DNA of 64,000 bases. Origin: Aplectana chamaeleonis. Its lineage: Eukaryota > Nematoda > Chromadorea > Rhabditida > Cosmocercidae. The notes under the pieces were generated by a model. The model did not search any database. It was not told the DNA's origin and worked only from the letters and a program-made list of their open reading frames with translations. The stretch is taken from NCBI GenBank assembly GCA_029168955.1, contig JAPDOI010000272.1, positions 496,001 through 560,000 on the forward strand. The letters run 5' to 3'. Position numbers and translations under genes: made by a program. Numbering within the stretch: position 1 is the first letter of the stretch; every line of letters starts with the position of its first letter. Below, one piece after another: positions 23,741-35,601 of this stretch.

Positions 23741-25543
23741 GCGCCGGACGCCATATAAAGTGTACGGAACCCATGTAAGAGTGCGCCGGACGCCATATAA
23801 AGTGTATGGAACCCATGTAAGAGTGCGCCGGACGCCATATAAAGTGTACGGAACCCATGTAAGAGTGCGCCGGACGCCATATAAAGTGTACGGAACCCAT
23901 TTAAGAGTGCGCCGGACGCCATATAAAGTGTACGGAACCCATGTAAGAGTGCGCCGTACGCCATATAAAGTGTATGGGACCCATGTAAGAGTGCGCCGTA
24001 CGCCATATAAAGTGTGCGGGACCCATGCAAGAGCGCGCCGCACGACATATAAAGTGTGCGGGACCCATGTAAGAGTGCGCCGGACGCCATATAAAGTGTA
24101 CGGAACCCATTTAAGAGTGCGCCGGACGCCATATAAAGTGTACGGAACCCATGTAAGAGTGCGCCGTACGCCATATAAAGTGTATGGGACCCATGTAAGA
24201 GTGCGCCGGACGCCATTTAAAGTGTATGGGACCCATGTAAGAGTGCGCCGGACGCCATATAAAGTGTATGGAACCCATGTAAGAGTGCGCCGGACGCCAT
24301 ATAAAGTGTACGGAACCCATGTAAGAGTGCGCCGGACGACATATAAAGTGTGCGGGACCCATGTGAGAGTGCGGCGGACGCCATATGAAGTGTGCGGGAC
24401 CCATGTAAGAGTGCGCCGGACGACATATAAAGTGTGCGGGACCCATGTGAGAGTGCGGCGGACGCCACATGAAGTGTGCGGAACCCATTTAAGAGTGCGC
24501 CGGACGCCATATAAAGTGTACGGAACCCATGTAAGAGTGCGCCGTACGCCATATAAAGTGTATGGGACCCATGTAAGAGTGCGCCGTACGCCATATAAAG
24601 TGTATGGGACCCATGTAAGAGTGCGCCGGACGCCATATAAAGTGTACGGAACCCATGTAAGAGTGCGCCGTACGCCATATAAAGTGTGCGGGACCCGTGT
24701 TAGAGTGCGCCGGACGCTATATAAAGTGTGCGGGACCCATGTAGGAGTGCGCCGGACGCCATATGAAGTGTGCGGGACCCGTGTTAGAGTGCGCCGGACG
24801 CCATATGAAGTGTGCGGGACCCATGTGAGAGTGCGGCGGACGCCATATAAAGTGTATGGGACCCATGTAAGAGTGCGCCGTACGCCATATAAAGTGTATG
24901 GGACCCATGTAAGAGTGCGCCGGACGCCATTTAAAGTGTGCGGGACCCATGTGAGAGTGCGGCGGACGCCATATAAAGTGTATGGGACCCATGTAAGAGT
25001 GCGCCGTACGCCATATAAAGTGTATGGGACCCATGTAAGAGTGCGCCGGACGCCATATAAAGTGTATGGGACCCATGTAAGAGTGCGCCGTACGCCATAT
25101 AAAGTGTATGGGACCCATGTAAGAGTGCGCCGTACGCCATATAAAGTGTATGGGACCCATGTAAGAGTGCGCCGTACGCCATATAAAGTGTATGGGACCC
25201 ATGTAAGAGTGCGCCGGACGCCATATAAAGTGTGCGGGACCCATGCAAGAGCGCGCCGGACGACATATAAAGTGTGCGGGACCCATGTAAGAGTGCGCCG
25301 GACGACATATAAAGTGTGCGGGACCCATGTAAGAGTGCGCCGGACGCCATATAAAGTGTACGGAACCCATGTAAGAGCGCGCCGTACGCCATATAAAGTG
25401 TATGGGACCCATGTAAGAGTGCGCCGGACGCCATATAAAGTGTACGGAACCCATGTAAGAGTGCGCCGGACGCCATTTAAAGTGTGCGGGACCCATGTAA
25501 GAGTGCGCCGGACGTCATATAAAGTGTGCGGGACCCATGTAAA
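23520..25543 (+). repeat. Satellite array 11, subfamily with gtacgcc/tacggaaccc variants
   Basis: About 48 monomers of a distinct subfamily. Second halves read tacggaaccc or tatgggaccc, first halves gccgtacgcc, plus gtgagagtgcggcgg, cggacgacat and ccatttaaag forms. These alternate in local patterns of two to six monomers. Canonical monomers are rare, so this region has escaped the homogenisation seen on either side. Confidence 0.9.
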
Positions 25544-25604
25544 AGGGGTATTGCGAAACAGACAAAAAATCTTCGGGACTCAAGCTGATTATAAGTTTTC
25601 TAAG
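25544..25604 (+). mobile_element. Truncated element, left end only (copy 11)
   Basis: Only the first 61 bp is present, ending at ttttctaag and then joining satellite gcgccgtacgcc. The left flank and terminus match copy 10 exactly. The sequence taag is also found in the satellite just before gtgcgcc (tgtaagag), so a short-homology deletion or unequal exchange could have made this junction. Confidence 0.82.
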
Positions 25605-26524
25605 CGCCGTACGCCATATAAAGTGTATGGGACCCATGTAAGACTGCGCCGGACGCCATTTAAAGTGTGCGGGACCCATGTGAGAGTGCGGCGGACGCCA
25701 TATAAAGTGTACGGAACCCATGTAAGAGTGCGCCGTACGCCATATAAAGTGTATGGGACCCATGTAAGAGTGCGCCGTACGCCATATAAAGTGTATGGGA
25801 CCCATGTAAGAGTGCGCCGTACGCCATATAAAGTGTATGGGACCCATGTAAGAGTGCGCCGTACGCCATATAAAGTGTATGGGACCCATGTAAGAGTGCG
25901 CCGTACGCCACATAAAGTGTACGGCACCCATGTAAGAGTGCGCTGTACGCCATATAAAGTGTACGGAACCCATATAAGAGTGCGCCGGACGCTATATAAA
26001 GTGTGCGGGACCCATGTAAGAGTGCGCCGCACGCCATGGAAAGTGTATGGGACCCATGTAAGAGTGCGCCGGACGCCATATAAAGTGTACGGAACCCATG
26101 TAAGAGTGCGCCGGACGCCATTTAAAGTGTGCGGGACCCATGTAAGAGTGCGCCGGACGCCATATTAAGTGTACGGAACCCATGTAAGAGCGCGCCGTAC
26201 GCCATATAAAGTGTATGGGACCCATGTAAGAGTGCGCCGGACGACATATAAAGTGTGCGGGACCCATGTAAGAGTGCGCCGGGTGTCATATAAAGTGTGC
26301 GGGACCCATGCGGGAGTGCGCTGGACGCCATATAAAGTGTACGGAACCCATATAAGAGTGCGCCGGACGCTATATAAAGTGTGCGGGACCCATGTAAGAG
26401 TGCGCCGGACGCCATATGAAGTGTGCGGGACCCGTGTTAGAGTGCGCCGGACGCCATATGAAGTGTGCGGGACCCGTGTTAGAGTGCCCCGGACGTCATA
26501 TAAAGTGTGCGGGACCCATGTAAA
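25605..26524 (+). repeat. Satellite array 12, same subfamily
   Basis: About 22 monomers. A run of six tatgggaccc monomers with gtacgcc occurs at about 25739-25910. The rare tacggcacccatg then gcgct pair at 25919-25945 also occurs at 22978-23000, so this stretch and the left flank of copy 10 are related. An I-type cgccgggtgtcat monomer lies near 26281. The right end has two cccgtgttagag monomers. Confidence 0.9.
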
Positions 26525-26841
26525 AGGGGTATTGCGAAACAGACAAAAAATCTTCGGGACTCAAGCTGATTATAAGTTTTCTAAGTTTTAACCCCGATTT
26601 TGTTGTATCTTAGCCACCGCAGAGCGGTGTGTCTTCATTCACACACCGTTCTTATCCAGAGATAAGCGGCTGAAATTCTGAACCTACTTCCGGGCTCCAG
26701 CCGTTGATCTCTGGCGAGAAACGGTGTGTGACTGAAGACACACCGCTCCGCCATCCTTCTATACCCTACCCCTTATCAACCAGGTATCATCAGTTCTGTT
26801 TACAGTGTGTCTCCCAGAGTTTTTGTCTGCTTTGCAATAGT
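26525..26841 (+). mobile_element. 316-bp TIR/foldback element (copy 12)
   Basis: Identical to copy 10 over its whole length. It is the second member of the 3,322-bp duplication. Confidence 0.8.
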
Positions 26842-27062
26842 CATGTAAGAGTGCGCCGGATGCCATATAAAGTGTACGGGACCCATGTAAGAGTGCGCCG
26901 GACGCCATATAAAGTGTATGGGACCCATGTAAGAGTGCGCCGGACGCCATATAAAGTGTACGGAACCCATGTAAGAGTGCGCCGGACGCCATTTAAAGTG
27001 TGCGGGACCCATGTGAGAGTGCGGCGGACGCCATATGAAGTGTGCGGGACCCATGTAAGAGT
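26525..27062 (+). repeat. Duplicated segment, second copy (partner 23203-23740)
   Basis: The match runs through the element and about five monomers. It ends where this copy continues with cggacgacat while the first continues with the canonical gccatat form. Confidence 0.85.
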
Positions 27063-27690
27063 GCGCCGGACGACATATAAAGTGTGCGGGACCCATGTGA
27101 GAGTGCGGCGGACGCCATATGAAGTGTGCGGGACCCATGTAAGAGTGCGCCGGACGACATATAAAGTGTGCGGGACCCATGTAAGAGTGCGCCGGACGCC
27201 ATATTAAGTGTACGGAACCCATGTAAGAGCGCGCCGTACGCCATATAAAGTGTATGGGACCCATGTAAGAGTGCGCCGGACGACATATAAAGTGTGCGGG
27301 ACCCATGCAAGAGCGCGCCGGACGACATATAAAGTGTGCGGGACCCATGTAAGAGTGCGCCGGACGACATATAAAGTGTGCGGGACCCATGTAAGAGTGC
27401 GCCGGACGCCATATAAAGTGTACGGAACCCATGTAAGAGTGCGCCGGACGCCATATGAAGTGTACGGGACCCATGTGGAAGTGCGCCGGACGCTATAGAC
27501 AATGTGCGGGACCCATGTTAGAGTGCGCCGGACGTCATATAAAGTGTGCGGGACCCATGTGGGAGTGCGCCGGACGTCATATAAAGTGTGCGGGACCCAT
27601 GCGGGAGTGCGCCGGACGCCATATAAAGTGTACGGGACCCATGTAAGAGTGCGCCGGACGCCATATAAAGTGTGCGGGACCCATGTAAGA
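26842..27690 (+). repeat. Satellite array 13
   Basis: About 20 monomers. The first five duplicate 23520-23740. cggacgacat, gcggcgg and tacggaaccc variants continue to about 27430. The rest moves back to gtcatataaag and canonical forms, with an unusual catgtggaag and atagacaatg pair near 27473-27500. Confidence 0.9.
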
Positions 27691-28005
27691 AGGCAATCGC
27701 GGAACAGACAAAAAATCTTGGGGACTCAAGCCGATTATAAAAGTTTTCTAAGTTTTAACCCCGATTTTGTTGTATCTTAGCCACCGCAGAGCGGTGTCTT
27801 CGTTCACACACCGTTCTTCTCCAGAGATCAGCGGCTGAAATTCTGAACCTTCTTCCCAGCTTCAGCCGCTGATCTCTGGCGAGAAACGGTGTGTGAATGA
27901 AGACACACCGCTCTGCCATCCTTCTATACCCTACCCTTATCAACCAGGTATCATCAGTTCTGTTTACAGTGTGTCTCCCAGAGTTTTTGCCTGCTTTGCA
28001 ATAGT
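27691..28005 (+). mobile_element. 316-bp TIR/foldback element (copy 13)
   Basis: A full-length copy, 315 bp. The left end has mutated to aggcaatcgcgg, breaking the terminal repeat. The interior resembles copy 8 (gaaattctgaaccttcttcc), but the right arm ends with gacacaccgctctgc. Confidence 0.77.
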
Positions 28006-29118
28006 CATGTAAGAGTGCGCCGAACGCCGTAGAAAGCGTACGGGACCCATGTAAGAGTGCGCTGGACGCCATATGAAGTGTGCCGGACCAATGTAAGAGT
28101 GCCCCGGTCGCCATAAAAATGTGCGGGGCCCATGTAAGAGTGCGCCGGACGCCATACAAAGTGTGCGGGACCCATGTAAGAGTGCGCCGGACGCCATATA
28201 AAGTGTGCACGACCCATGTAAGAGTGCGCCGGACGCCATATGAAGTGTGCGGGACCCATGTAAGAGTGCGCCGGACGCCATATGAAGTGTGCGGGACCCA
28301 TGCAGGAGTGCGCCGGACGCCATATAAAGTGTGCGGGACCCATGTAAGAGTGCGCCTGACGCCATAGAAAGTGTGAGAGACCCATGCAAGAGTGCGCCGG
28401 ACGCCATATAAAGTGTGCGGGACCCATTTATGAGTGCGCCGCACGCCAGACAAAATGTGCGGGACCCATGTAAGAGTGCGCCGGACGCCATATAAAGTGT
28501 GCGGGACCCATGTAAGAGTGCGCCGGACGCCATATAAAGTGTGCGGGACCCATGTAAGAGTGCGCCGGACGCCATATAAAGTGTGCAGGACCCATGTAAG
28601 AGTGCGCCGGACGCCATATAAAGTGTGCGGGACCCATGTAAGAGTGCGCCGGACGCCATATAAAGTGTGCGGGACCCATGTAAGAGTGCGCCGGACGCCA
28701 TATAAAGTGTGCGGGACCCATGTAAGAGTGCGCCGGACGCCATATAAAGTGTGCGGGACCCATGTAAGAGTGCGCCGGACGCCATATAAAGTGTGCGGGA
28801 CCCATGTAAGAGTGCGCCGGACGCCATATAAAGTGTGCGGGACCCATGTAAGAGTGCGCCGGACGCCATATAAAGTGTGCGGGACCCATGTAAGAGTGCG
28901 CCGGACGCCATATAAAGTGTGCGGGACCCATGTAAGAGTGCGCCGGACGCCATATAAAGTGTGCGGGACCCATGTAAGAGTGCGCCGGACGCCATATAAA
29001 GTGTGCGGGACCCATGTAAGAGTGCGCCGGACGCCATATAAAGTGTGCGGGACCCATGTAAGAGTGCGCCGGACGCCATATAAAGTGTGCGGGACCCATG
29101 TAAGAGTGCGCCGGACGC
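28006..29118 (+). repeat. Satellite array 14: HOR head then canonical tract
   Basis: Begins with A, then B, C and E-type variants and gagagac forms to about 28460. Some 15 canonical monomers follow to 29110. The array ends abruptly inside gccggacgcc, where a truncated element begins. Confidence 0.91.
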
Positions 29119-29301
29119 CGTGTCTTATCCAGAGATAAGCGGCTGAAATTCTGAACCTACTTCCGGGACTCCAGCCGTTGATCTCTGGCGAGAAGCGGTG
29201 TGTGACTGAAGAGCACACCGCTCCGCCATCCCTATACCCTACCCTTGCAGGGACCCAGTTCTGAGTGTGTCTCCCAGAGTTTTTGTCTGCTTTGCAATAG
29301 T
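29119..29301 (+). mobile_element. Truncated, partly chimeric element (copy 14)
   Basis: The left 130 bp or so is missing. Satellite ccggacgcc joins at cgtgtcttatccagag, inside the left foldback arm. Further right, the cttatcaaccaggtatcat block is replaced by ttgcagggaccc, which resembles satellite. It shares a small deletion (catccctatacc for catccttctatacc) with chimeric copy 2. The right end and junction are normal. Confidence 0.72.
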
Positions 29302-30776
29302 CATGTAAGAGTGCGCCGGACGCCATATGAAGTGTGCGGGACCCATGTAAGAGTGCGCGGGACGCCATATGAAGTGTGCGGGACCCATGTAAGAGTGCGC
29401 CGGACGCCATATAAAGTGTGCGGGACGCATGTAAGAGTGCGCCGAACGCCGTAGAAAGCGTACGGGACCCATGTGAGAGTGCGCCGGACGCCCATATAAA
29501 GTGTGCGGGACCCATGTAAGAGTGCGCCGGACGCCATATAAAGTGTGCGGGACCCATGTAAGAGTGCGCCGGACGCCATATAAAGTGTGCGGGACCCATG
29601 TAAGAGTGCGCCGGACGCCATATAAAGTGTGCGGGACCCATGTAAGAGTGCGCCGGACGCCATATGAAGTGTGCGGGACCCATGTAAGAGTGCGCCGGAC
29701 GCCATATAAAGTGTGCACCCATGTAAGAGTGCGCCGGACGCCATATAAAGTGTAGGACCCATGTAAGAGTGCGCCGGACGCCATATAAAGTGTACGGGAC
29801 CCATGTAAGAGTGCGCCGGACGCCATATAAAGTGTGCCGGACCCATGTAAGAGTGCGCCGGACGCCACATGAAGTGTGAGGGACCAATGCAAGAGCGCGC
29901 CGGACGCCATATATCGTGTGCGAGACCCATGTTAGGGTGCGCCGGACGCCATATAAAGTGTGCACGACCCATGTAAGAGTGCGCCGGACGAGATATAACG
30001 TGTGCGAGACCCATGTTAGAGTGCGCTGGACGCCATATAAAGTATGCGGGACTCATGTAAGAGAGCACCGGACGCCATATAAAGTGTGCGAGACCCATTT
30101 TAGAGTGCGACGGTCGCCATATAAAGTGTGCGGGACCCATGTAAGAGTGCGCCGGACGCCATATAAAGTGTGCAGGACCCATGTAAGAGTGCGCCGGACG
30201 CCATATAAAGTGTGCGGGACCCATGTAAGAGTGCGCCGGACGCCATATAAAGTGTGCGGGACCCATGTAAGAGTGCGCGGGACGCCATATAAAGTGTGCG
30301 GGACTGATGTAAGAGTGCGACGGACGCCATATAAAGTGTGCGGGACCCATGTAAGAGTGCGCCGGACGCCATATAAAGTGTATGGGACCCATGTAAGAGT
30401 GCGCCGGACGCCATATAAAGTGTACGGAACCCATGTAAGAGTGCGCCGGACGCCATTTAAAGTGTGCGGGACCCATGTAAAAGTGCGCCGGACGCCATTT
30501 AAAGTGTGCGGGACCCATAGAAGAGTGCGCCGGACGCCATTTAAAGTGTGCGGGACCCATGTAAAAGTGCGCCGGACGCCATTTAAAGTGTGCGGGACCC
30601 GTGTTAGAGTGAGCCGGACGCCATATAAAGTGTGCGGGACCCATGTAGAGTGCGCCGGACGCCATATAAAGTGTGCGGGACCCATGTTAGGAGTGCGCCG
30701 GACGCCATTTAAAGTGTGCGGGACCCATAGAAGAGTGCGCCGGCCGCCATTTAAAGTGTGCGGGACCCATGTAAGA
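29302..30776 (+). repeat. Satellite array 15, indel-rich and variant
   Basis: About 35 monomers with unusually many length changes: acgcccatat at 29489, gtgtgcaccc near 29715, gtgtaggaccc near 29752, and a 41-bp copy near 30648. Variants with gcgagaccc and gttaggg fill 29900-30110. A ccatttaaag group with catgtaaaag and catagaag occupies 30440-30770. Confidence 0.88.
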
Positions 30777-31093
30777 AGGCTATTGCGAGACAGACAAAAA
30801 ATCTTCGGGACTCAAGCTGATTATAAGTTTTCTAAGTTTTAACCCTTATTTTGTTGTATCTTAGCCACCGCAGAGCGGTGTGTCTTCATTCACACACCGT
30901 TCTTCTCCAGAGATCAGCGGCTGAAATTCTGAACCTACTTCCCAGCTCCAGCCGTTGATATCTGGCGAAGAACGGTGTGTGAATGAAGACACACCGCTCT
31001 GCCATCCTTCTATACCCTATCCCTTATCAACCAGGTTTCATCAGTTCTGTTTACAGTGTGTCTCCCAGAGTTTTTGGCATGCTTTGCAATAGT
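30777..31093 (+). mobile_element. 316-bp TIR/foldback element (copy 15)
   Basis: A full-length copy, 317 bp. Private changes include gcgagacagac near the left end, ccttattttg in place of ccccgattttg, gttgatatctgg in the right arm, and ggcatgctttgc near the right end. Both junctions are normal (catgtaaga). Confidence 0.77.
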
Positions 31094-33689
31094 CATGTAA
31101 GAGTGCGCCGGACGCCGTAGAAAGCGTACGGGACCCATGTAAGAGTGCGACGGACGCCATATGAAGTGTGCCGGACCTATGTAAGAGTGCCCCGGACGCC
31201 ATAAAAATGTGCGGGGCCCATGTAAGAGTGCGCCGGACGCCATATAAAGTGTGCGGGATCCATCTAAGAGTGCGCCGGACGCCATATGAGGTGTGCACGA
31301 CCCATGTAAGAGTGCGCCGGACGCCATATAAAGTGTGGGGGTCCATGTAAGAGTGCGCCGGACGCAATATTAAGTGTGCGGGACCCATGTAAGAGTGCGC
31401 CGGACGCCATATGAAGTGTGCGGGACCCATGTAAGAGTGCGCCGGACGCAATATTAAGTGTGCGGGACCCATGTAAGAGTGCGCCGGACGCCATATGAAG
31501 TGTGCGGGACCCATGTAAGAGTGCGCCGGACGCCATAAAAAGTGTGCACGACCCATGTAAGAGTGCGCCGGACGCCATATAAAGTGTGCGGGATCCATCT
31601 AAGAGTGCGCCGGACGCCATATAAAGTGTGGGGGTCCATGTAAGAGTGCGCCGGACGCAATATTAAGTGTGCGGGACCCATGTAAGAGTGCGCCGGACGC
31701 CATATAAAGTGTGCGGGACCCATGTAAGAGTGCGCCGGACGCCATATGAGGTGTGCACGACCCATGTAAGAGTGCCCCGGACGCCATAAAAATGTGCGGG
31801 GCCCATGTAAGAGTGCGCCGGACGCCATATAAAGTGTGCGGGACCCATGTAAGAGTGCGCCGGACGCCATATAAAGTGTGCGGGACCCATGTAAGAGTGC
31901 GCCGGACGCCATATAAAGTGTGCGGGACCCATGTAAGAGTGCGCCGGACGCCATATAAAGTGTGCGGGACCCATGTAAGAGTGCGCCGGACGCCATATAA
32001 AGTGTGCGGGACCCATGTAAGAGTGCGCCGGACGCCATATAAAGTGTGCGGGACCCATGTAAGAGTGCGCCGGACGCCACATAAGGTGTGCGGTACCCAA
32101 GTAAGAGTGCGCCGGACGCCATAAAAAGTGTACGGGACCTATGTAGGAGTGCGCCAGATGCCACAGAAAGTATGCGGGACCCATGTAAGAGTGCGCCCAA
32201 CGCCATATAAAGTGTGCGGGACCAATGTAGGAGCGCGCCGGACGCCACATAAGGTGTGCGGTATCCAAGTAAGAGTGCGCCGGACGCCATAAAAAGTGTA
32301 CGGGACCCATGTAGGAGTGCGCCAGACGCCATATAAAGGGGGCGGGACCCATGCGGGAGTGCGCCGGACGTCATATAAAGTGTGCGGGACCCATGTAGGA
32401 GTGCGCCAGACGCCATATAAAGTGTGGGAGACCCATCTTAGAGTGCGCCGAACGCCACATAAAGTGTGCGGTATCCAAGTAAGAGTGCGCCGGATGCCAT
32501 ATGAAGTGTGCAGGACCCATGTAAGAGGGCGCCGGCCGCCATATAAAGTGTGCACGACCCATGTAAGAGTGCGCCGGACGTCATATGAAGTGTGCGGGAC
32601 CCATGTAAGAGTGCGCCGGACGCTATATGAAGTGTGCGGGACCCATTTAGGAGTGCGCCGGACGCCATATAAAGTGTGCGGGACCCATATAAGAGTGCGC
32701 CGGACGCCATATAAAGTGTGCGGGACCCATGTAAGAGTGCGCCGGACGCCATATAAAGTGTGCGGGACCCATGTAAGAGTGCGCCGGACGCCATATAAAG
32801 TGAACGGGACCCATGTAAGAGTGCGCCGGACGCCATATAAAGTGTGCGGGGCCCATGTAAGAGTGCGCCGGACGCCATATAAAGTGTACGGGACCCATGT
32901 AAGAGTGCGCCGGACGCCATATAAAGTGTGCGGGACCCATGTAAGAGTGCGCCGGACGCCATATGAAGTGTGCGGGGCCCATGTAAGAGTGCGCCGGACG
33001 CCATATAAAGTGTACGGGACCCATGTAAGAGTGCGCCGGACGCCATATAAAGTGTGCCGGGCCCATGTAAGAGTGCGCCGGACGCCATATGAAGTGTGCG
33101 GGGCCCATGTAAGGGGGCGCGGGAGGCCATGTAAAGTGTGCGGGACCCATGTAAGAGTGCGCTGGAGGCCATATAAAGTGTGCGGGACCCATGTAAGAGT
33201 GCGCCGGACGCCATATGAAGTGTGCGGGGCCCATGTAAGAGTGCGCCGGACGCCATATAAAGTGTACGGGACCCATGTAAGAGTGCGCCGGACGCCATAT
33301 AATGTGTACGGGACCCATGTAAGAGTGCGCCGGACGCCATATAAAGTGTGCGGGACCCATGTAAGAGTGCGCCGGACGCCATATAAAGTGTACGGGACCC
33401 ATGTAAGAGTGCGCCGGACGCCATATAAAGTGTGCGGGACCCATGTAAGAGTGCGCCGGACGCCATATAAAGTGTGTGGGACCCATATAAGGGCACGCAG
33501 GACGCCATATGAAGTGGGCGGGATCCATGTAGGAGTGCGCCGGGCGCCATATAAAGTGTGCGGGACCCATGTAAGAGTGCGCCGGACACCATACAAGGTG
33601 TGCGGGACCCATTTAAGAGTGCGCCAAACGCCAGAGAAAGTGTACGGGACCCATGTAAGCGTGCGCCAAACGCCATATAAAGTGTGCGG

Positions 33690-35280
33690 GACCCATGTAA
33701 GAGTGCGCCGGACGCCATATAAAGTGTGCGGGACCCATGTAAGAGTGCGCCGGACGCCATATAAAGTGTGCGGGACCCATGTAAGAGTGCGCCGGACGCC
33801 ATATAAAGTGTGCGGGACCCATGTAGAGTGCGCCGGACGCCATATAAAGTGTGCGGGACCCATGTAAGAGTGCGCCGGACGCCATATAAAGTGTGCGGGA
33901 CCCATGTAAGAGTGCGCCGGACGCCATATAAAGTGTGCCGGGACCCATGTAGAGTGCGCCGGACGCCATATAAAGTGTGCGGGACCCATGTAAGAGTGCG
34001 CCGGACGCCATATAAAGTGTGCGGGACCCATGTAAGAGTGCGCCGGACGCCATATAAAGTGTGCGGGACCCATGTAAGAGTGCGCCGGACGCCATATAAA
34101 GTGTGCGGGACCCATGTGTAAGAGTGCGCCGGACGCCATATAAAGTGTGCGGGACCCATGTAAGAGTGCGCCGGACGCCATATAAAGTGTGCGGGACCCA
34201 TGTAAGAGTGCGCCGGACGCCATATAAAGTGTGCGGGACCCATGTAAGAGTGCGCCGGACGCCATATAAAGTGTGCGGGACCCATGTAAGAGTGCGCCGG
34301 ACGCCATATAAAGTGTGCGGGACCCATGTAAGAGTGCGCCGGACGCCATATAAAGTGTGCGGGACCCATGTAAGAGTGCGCCGGACGCCATATAAAGTGT
34401 GCGGGACCCATGTAAGAGTGCGCCGGACGCCATATAAAGTGTGCGGGACCCATGTAAGAGTGCGCCGGACGCCATATAAAGTGTGCGGGACCCATGTAAG
34501 AGTGCGCCGGACGCCATATAAAGTGTGCGGGACCCATGTAAGAGTGCGCCGGACGCCATATAAAGTGTGCGGGACCCATGCGGGAGTGCGCCGGACGCCA
34601 TATAAAGTGTGCGGGACCCATGTAAGAGTGCGCCGGACGCCATATAAAGTGTGCGGGACCCATGTAAGAGTGCGCCGGACGCCATATAAAGTGTGCGGGA
34701 CCCATGTAAGAGTGCGCCGGACGCCATATAAAGTGTGCGGGACCCATGTAAGAGTGCGCCGGACGCCATATAAAGTGTGCGGGACCCATGTAAGAGTGCG
34801 CCGGACGCCATATAAAGTGTGCGGGACCCATGTAAGAGTGCGCCGGACGCCATATAAAGTGTGCGGGACCCATGTAAGAGTGCGCCGGACGCCATATAAA
34901 GTGTGCGGGACCCATGTAGAGTGCGCCGGACGCCATATAAAGTGTGCGGGACCCATGTAAGAGTGCGCCGGACGCCATATAAAGTGTGCGGGACCCATGT
35001 AAGAGTGCGCCGGACGCCATATAAAGTGTGCGGGACCCATGTAAGAGTGCGCCGGACGCCATATAAAGTGTGCGGGACCCATGTAAGAGTGCGCCGGACG
35101 CCATATAAAGTGTGCGGGACCCATGTAAGAGTGCGCCGGACGCCATATAAAGTGTGCGGGACCCATGTAGAGTGCGCCGGACGCCATATAAAGTGTGCGG
35201 GACCCATGTAAGAGTGCGCCGGACGCCATATAAAGTGTGCGGGACCCATGTAAGAGTGCGCCGGACGCCATATAAAGTGT
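33690..35280 (+). repeat. Homogeneous canonical tract
   Basis: About 38 monomers, almost all identical. The exceptions are length variants near 33824, 33936, 33950, 34117, 34916 and 35168 and one catgcggg copy near 34580. Confidence 0.85.
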
Positions 35281-35601
35281 GCGGAACCCATGTAAGAGTG
35301 CGCCGGACGCCATATAAAGTGTGCGGGACCCATGTAAGAGTGCGCCGGACGCCATATAAACTGAGCGGGACCCATGTAAGAGTGCGCCGGACGCCATATA
35401 AAGTGTGCGGGACGCATGTAAGAGTGCGCCGGACGCCATATAAAGTGTGCGGGACCCATGTAAGAGTGCGCCGAACGCCTTAAAAAGTGTGTGGGACCCA
35501 TGTAGGAGTGCGCCGGACGCCATATGAAGTGTGCGGGACCCATGTAAGAGTACGCCGGACGCAATAGAAAGTGTGCGGGACCCATGTAAGAGTACGCCGG
35601 A

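Noticed and set aside
23382..26168. A plus-strand open frame of 928 codons starting inside an element copy
   Set aside because: It begins within the foldback of the element and continues through VRRTPYKVYGTHVR-type satellite repeats. It exists only because the element has no stop in that frame before the array.
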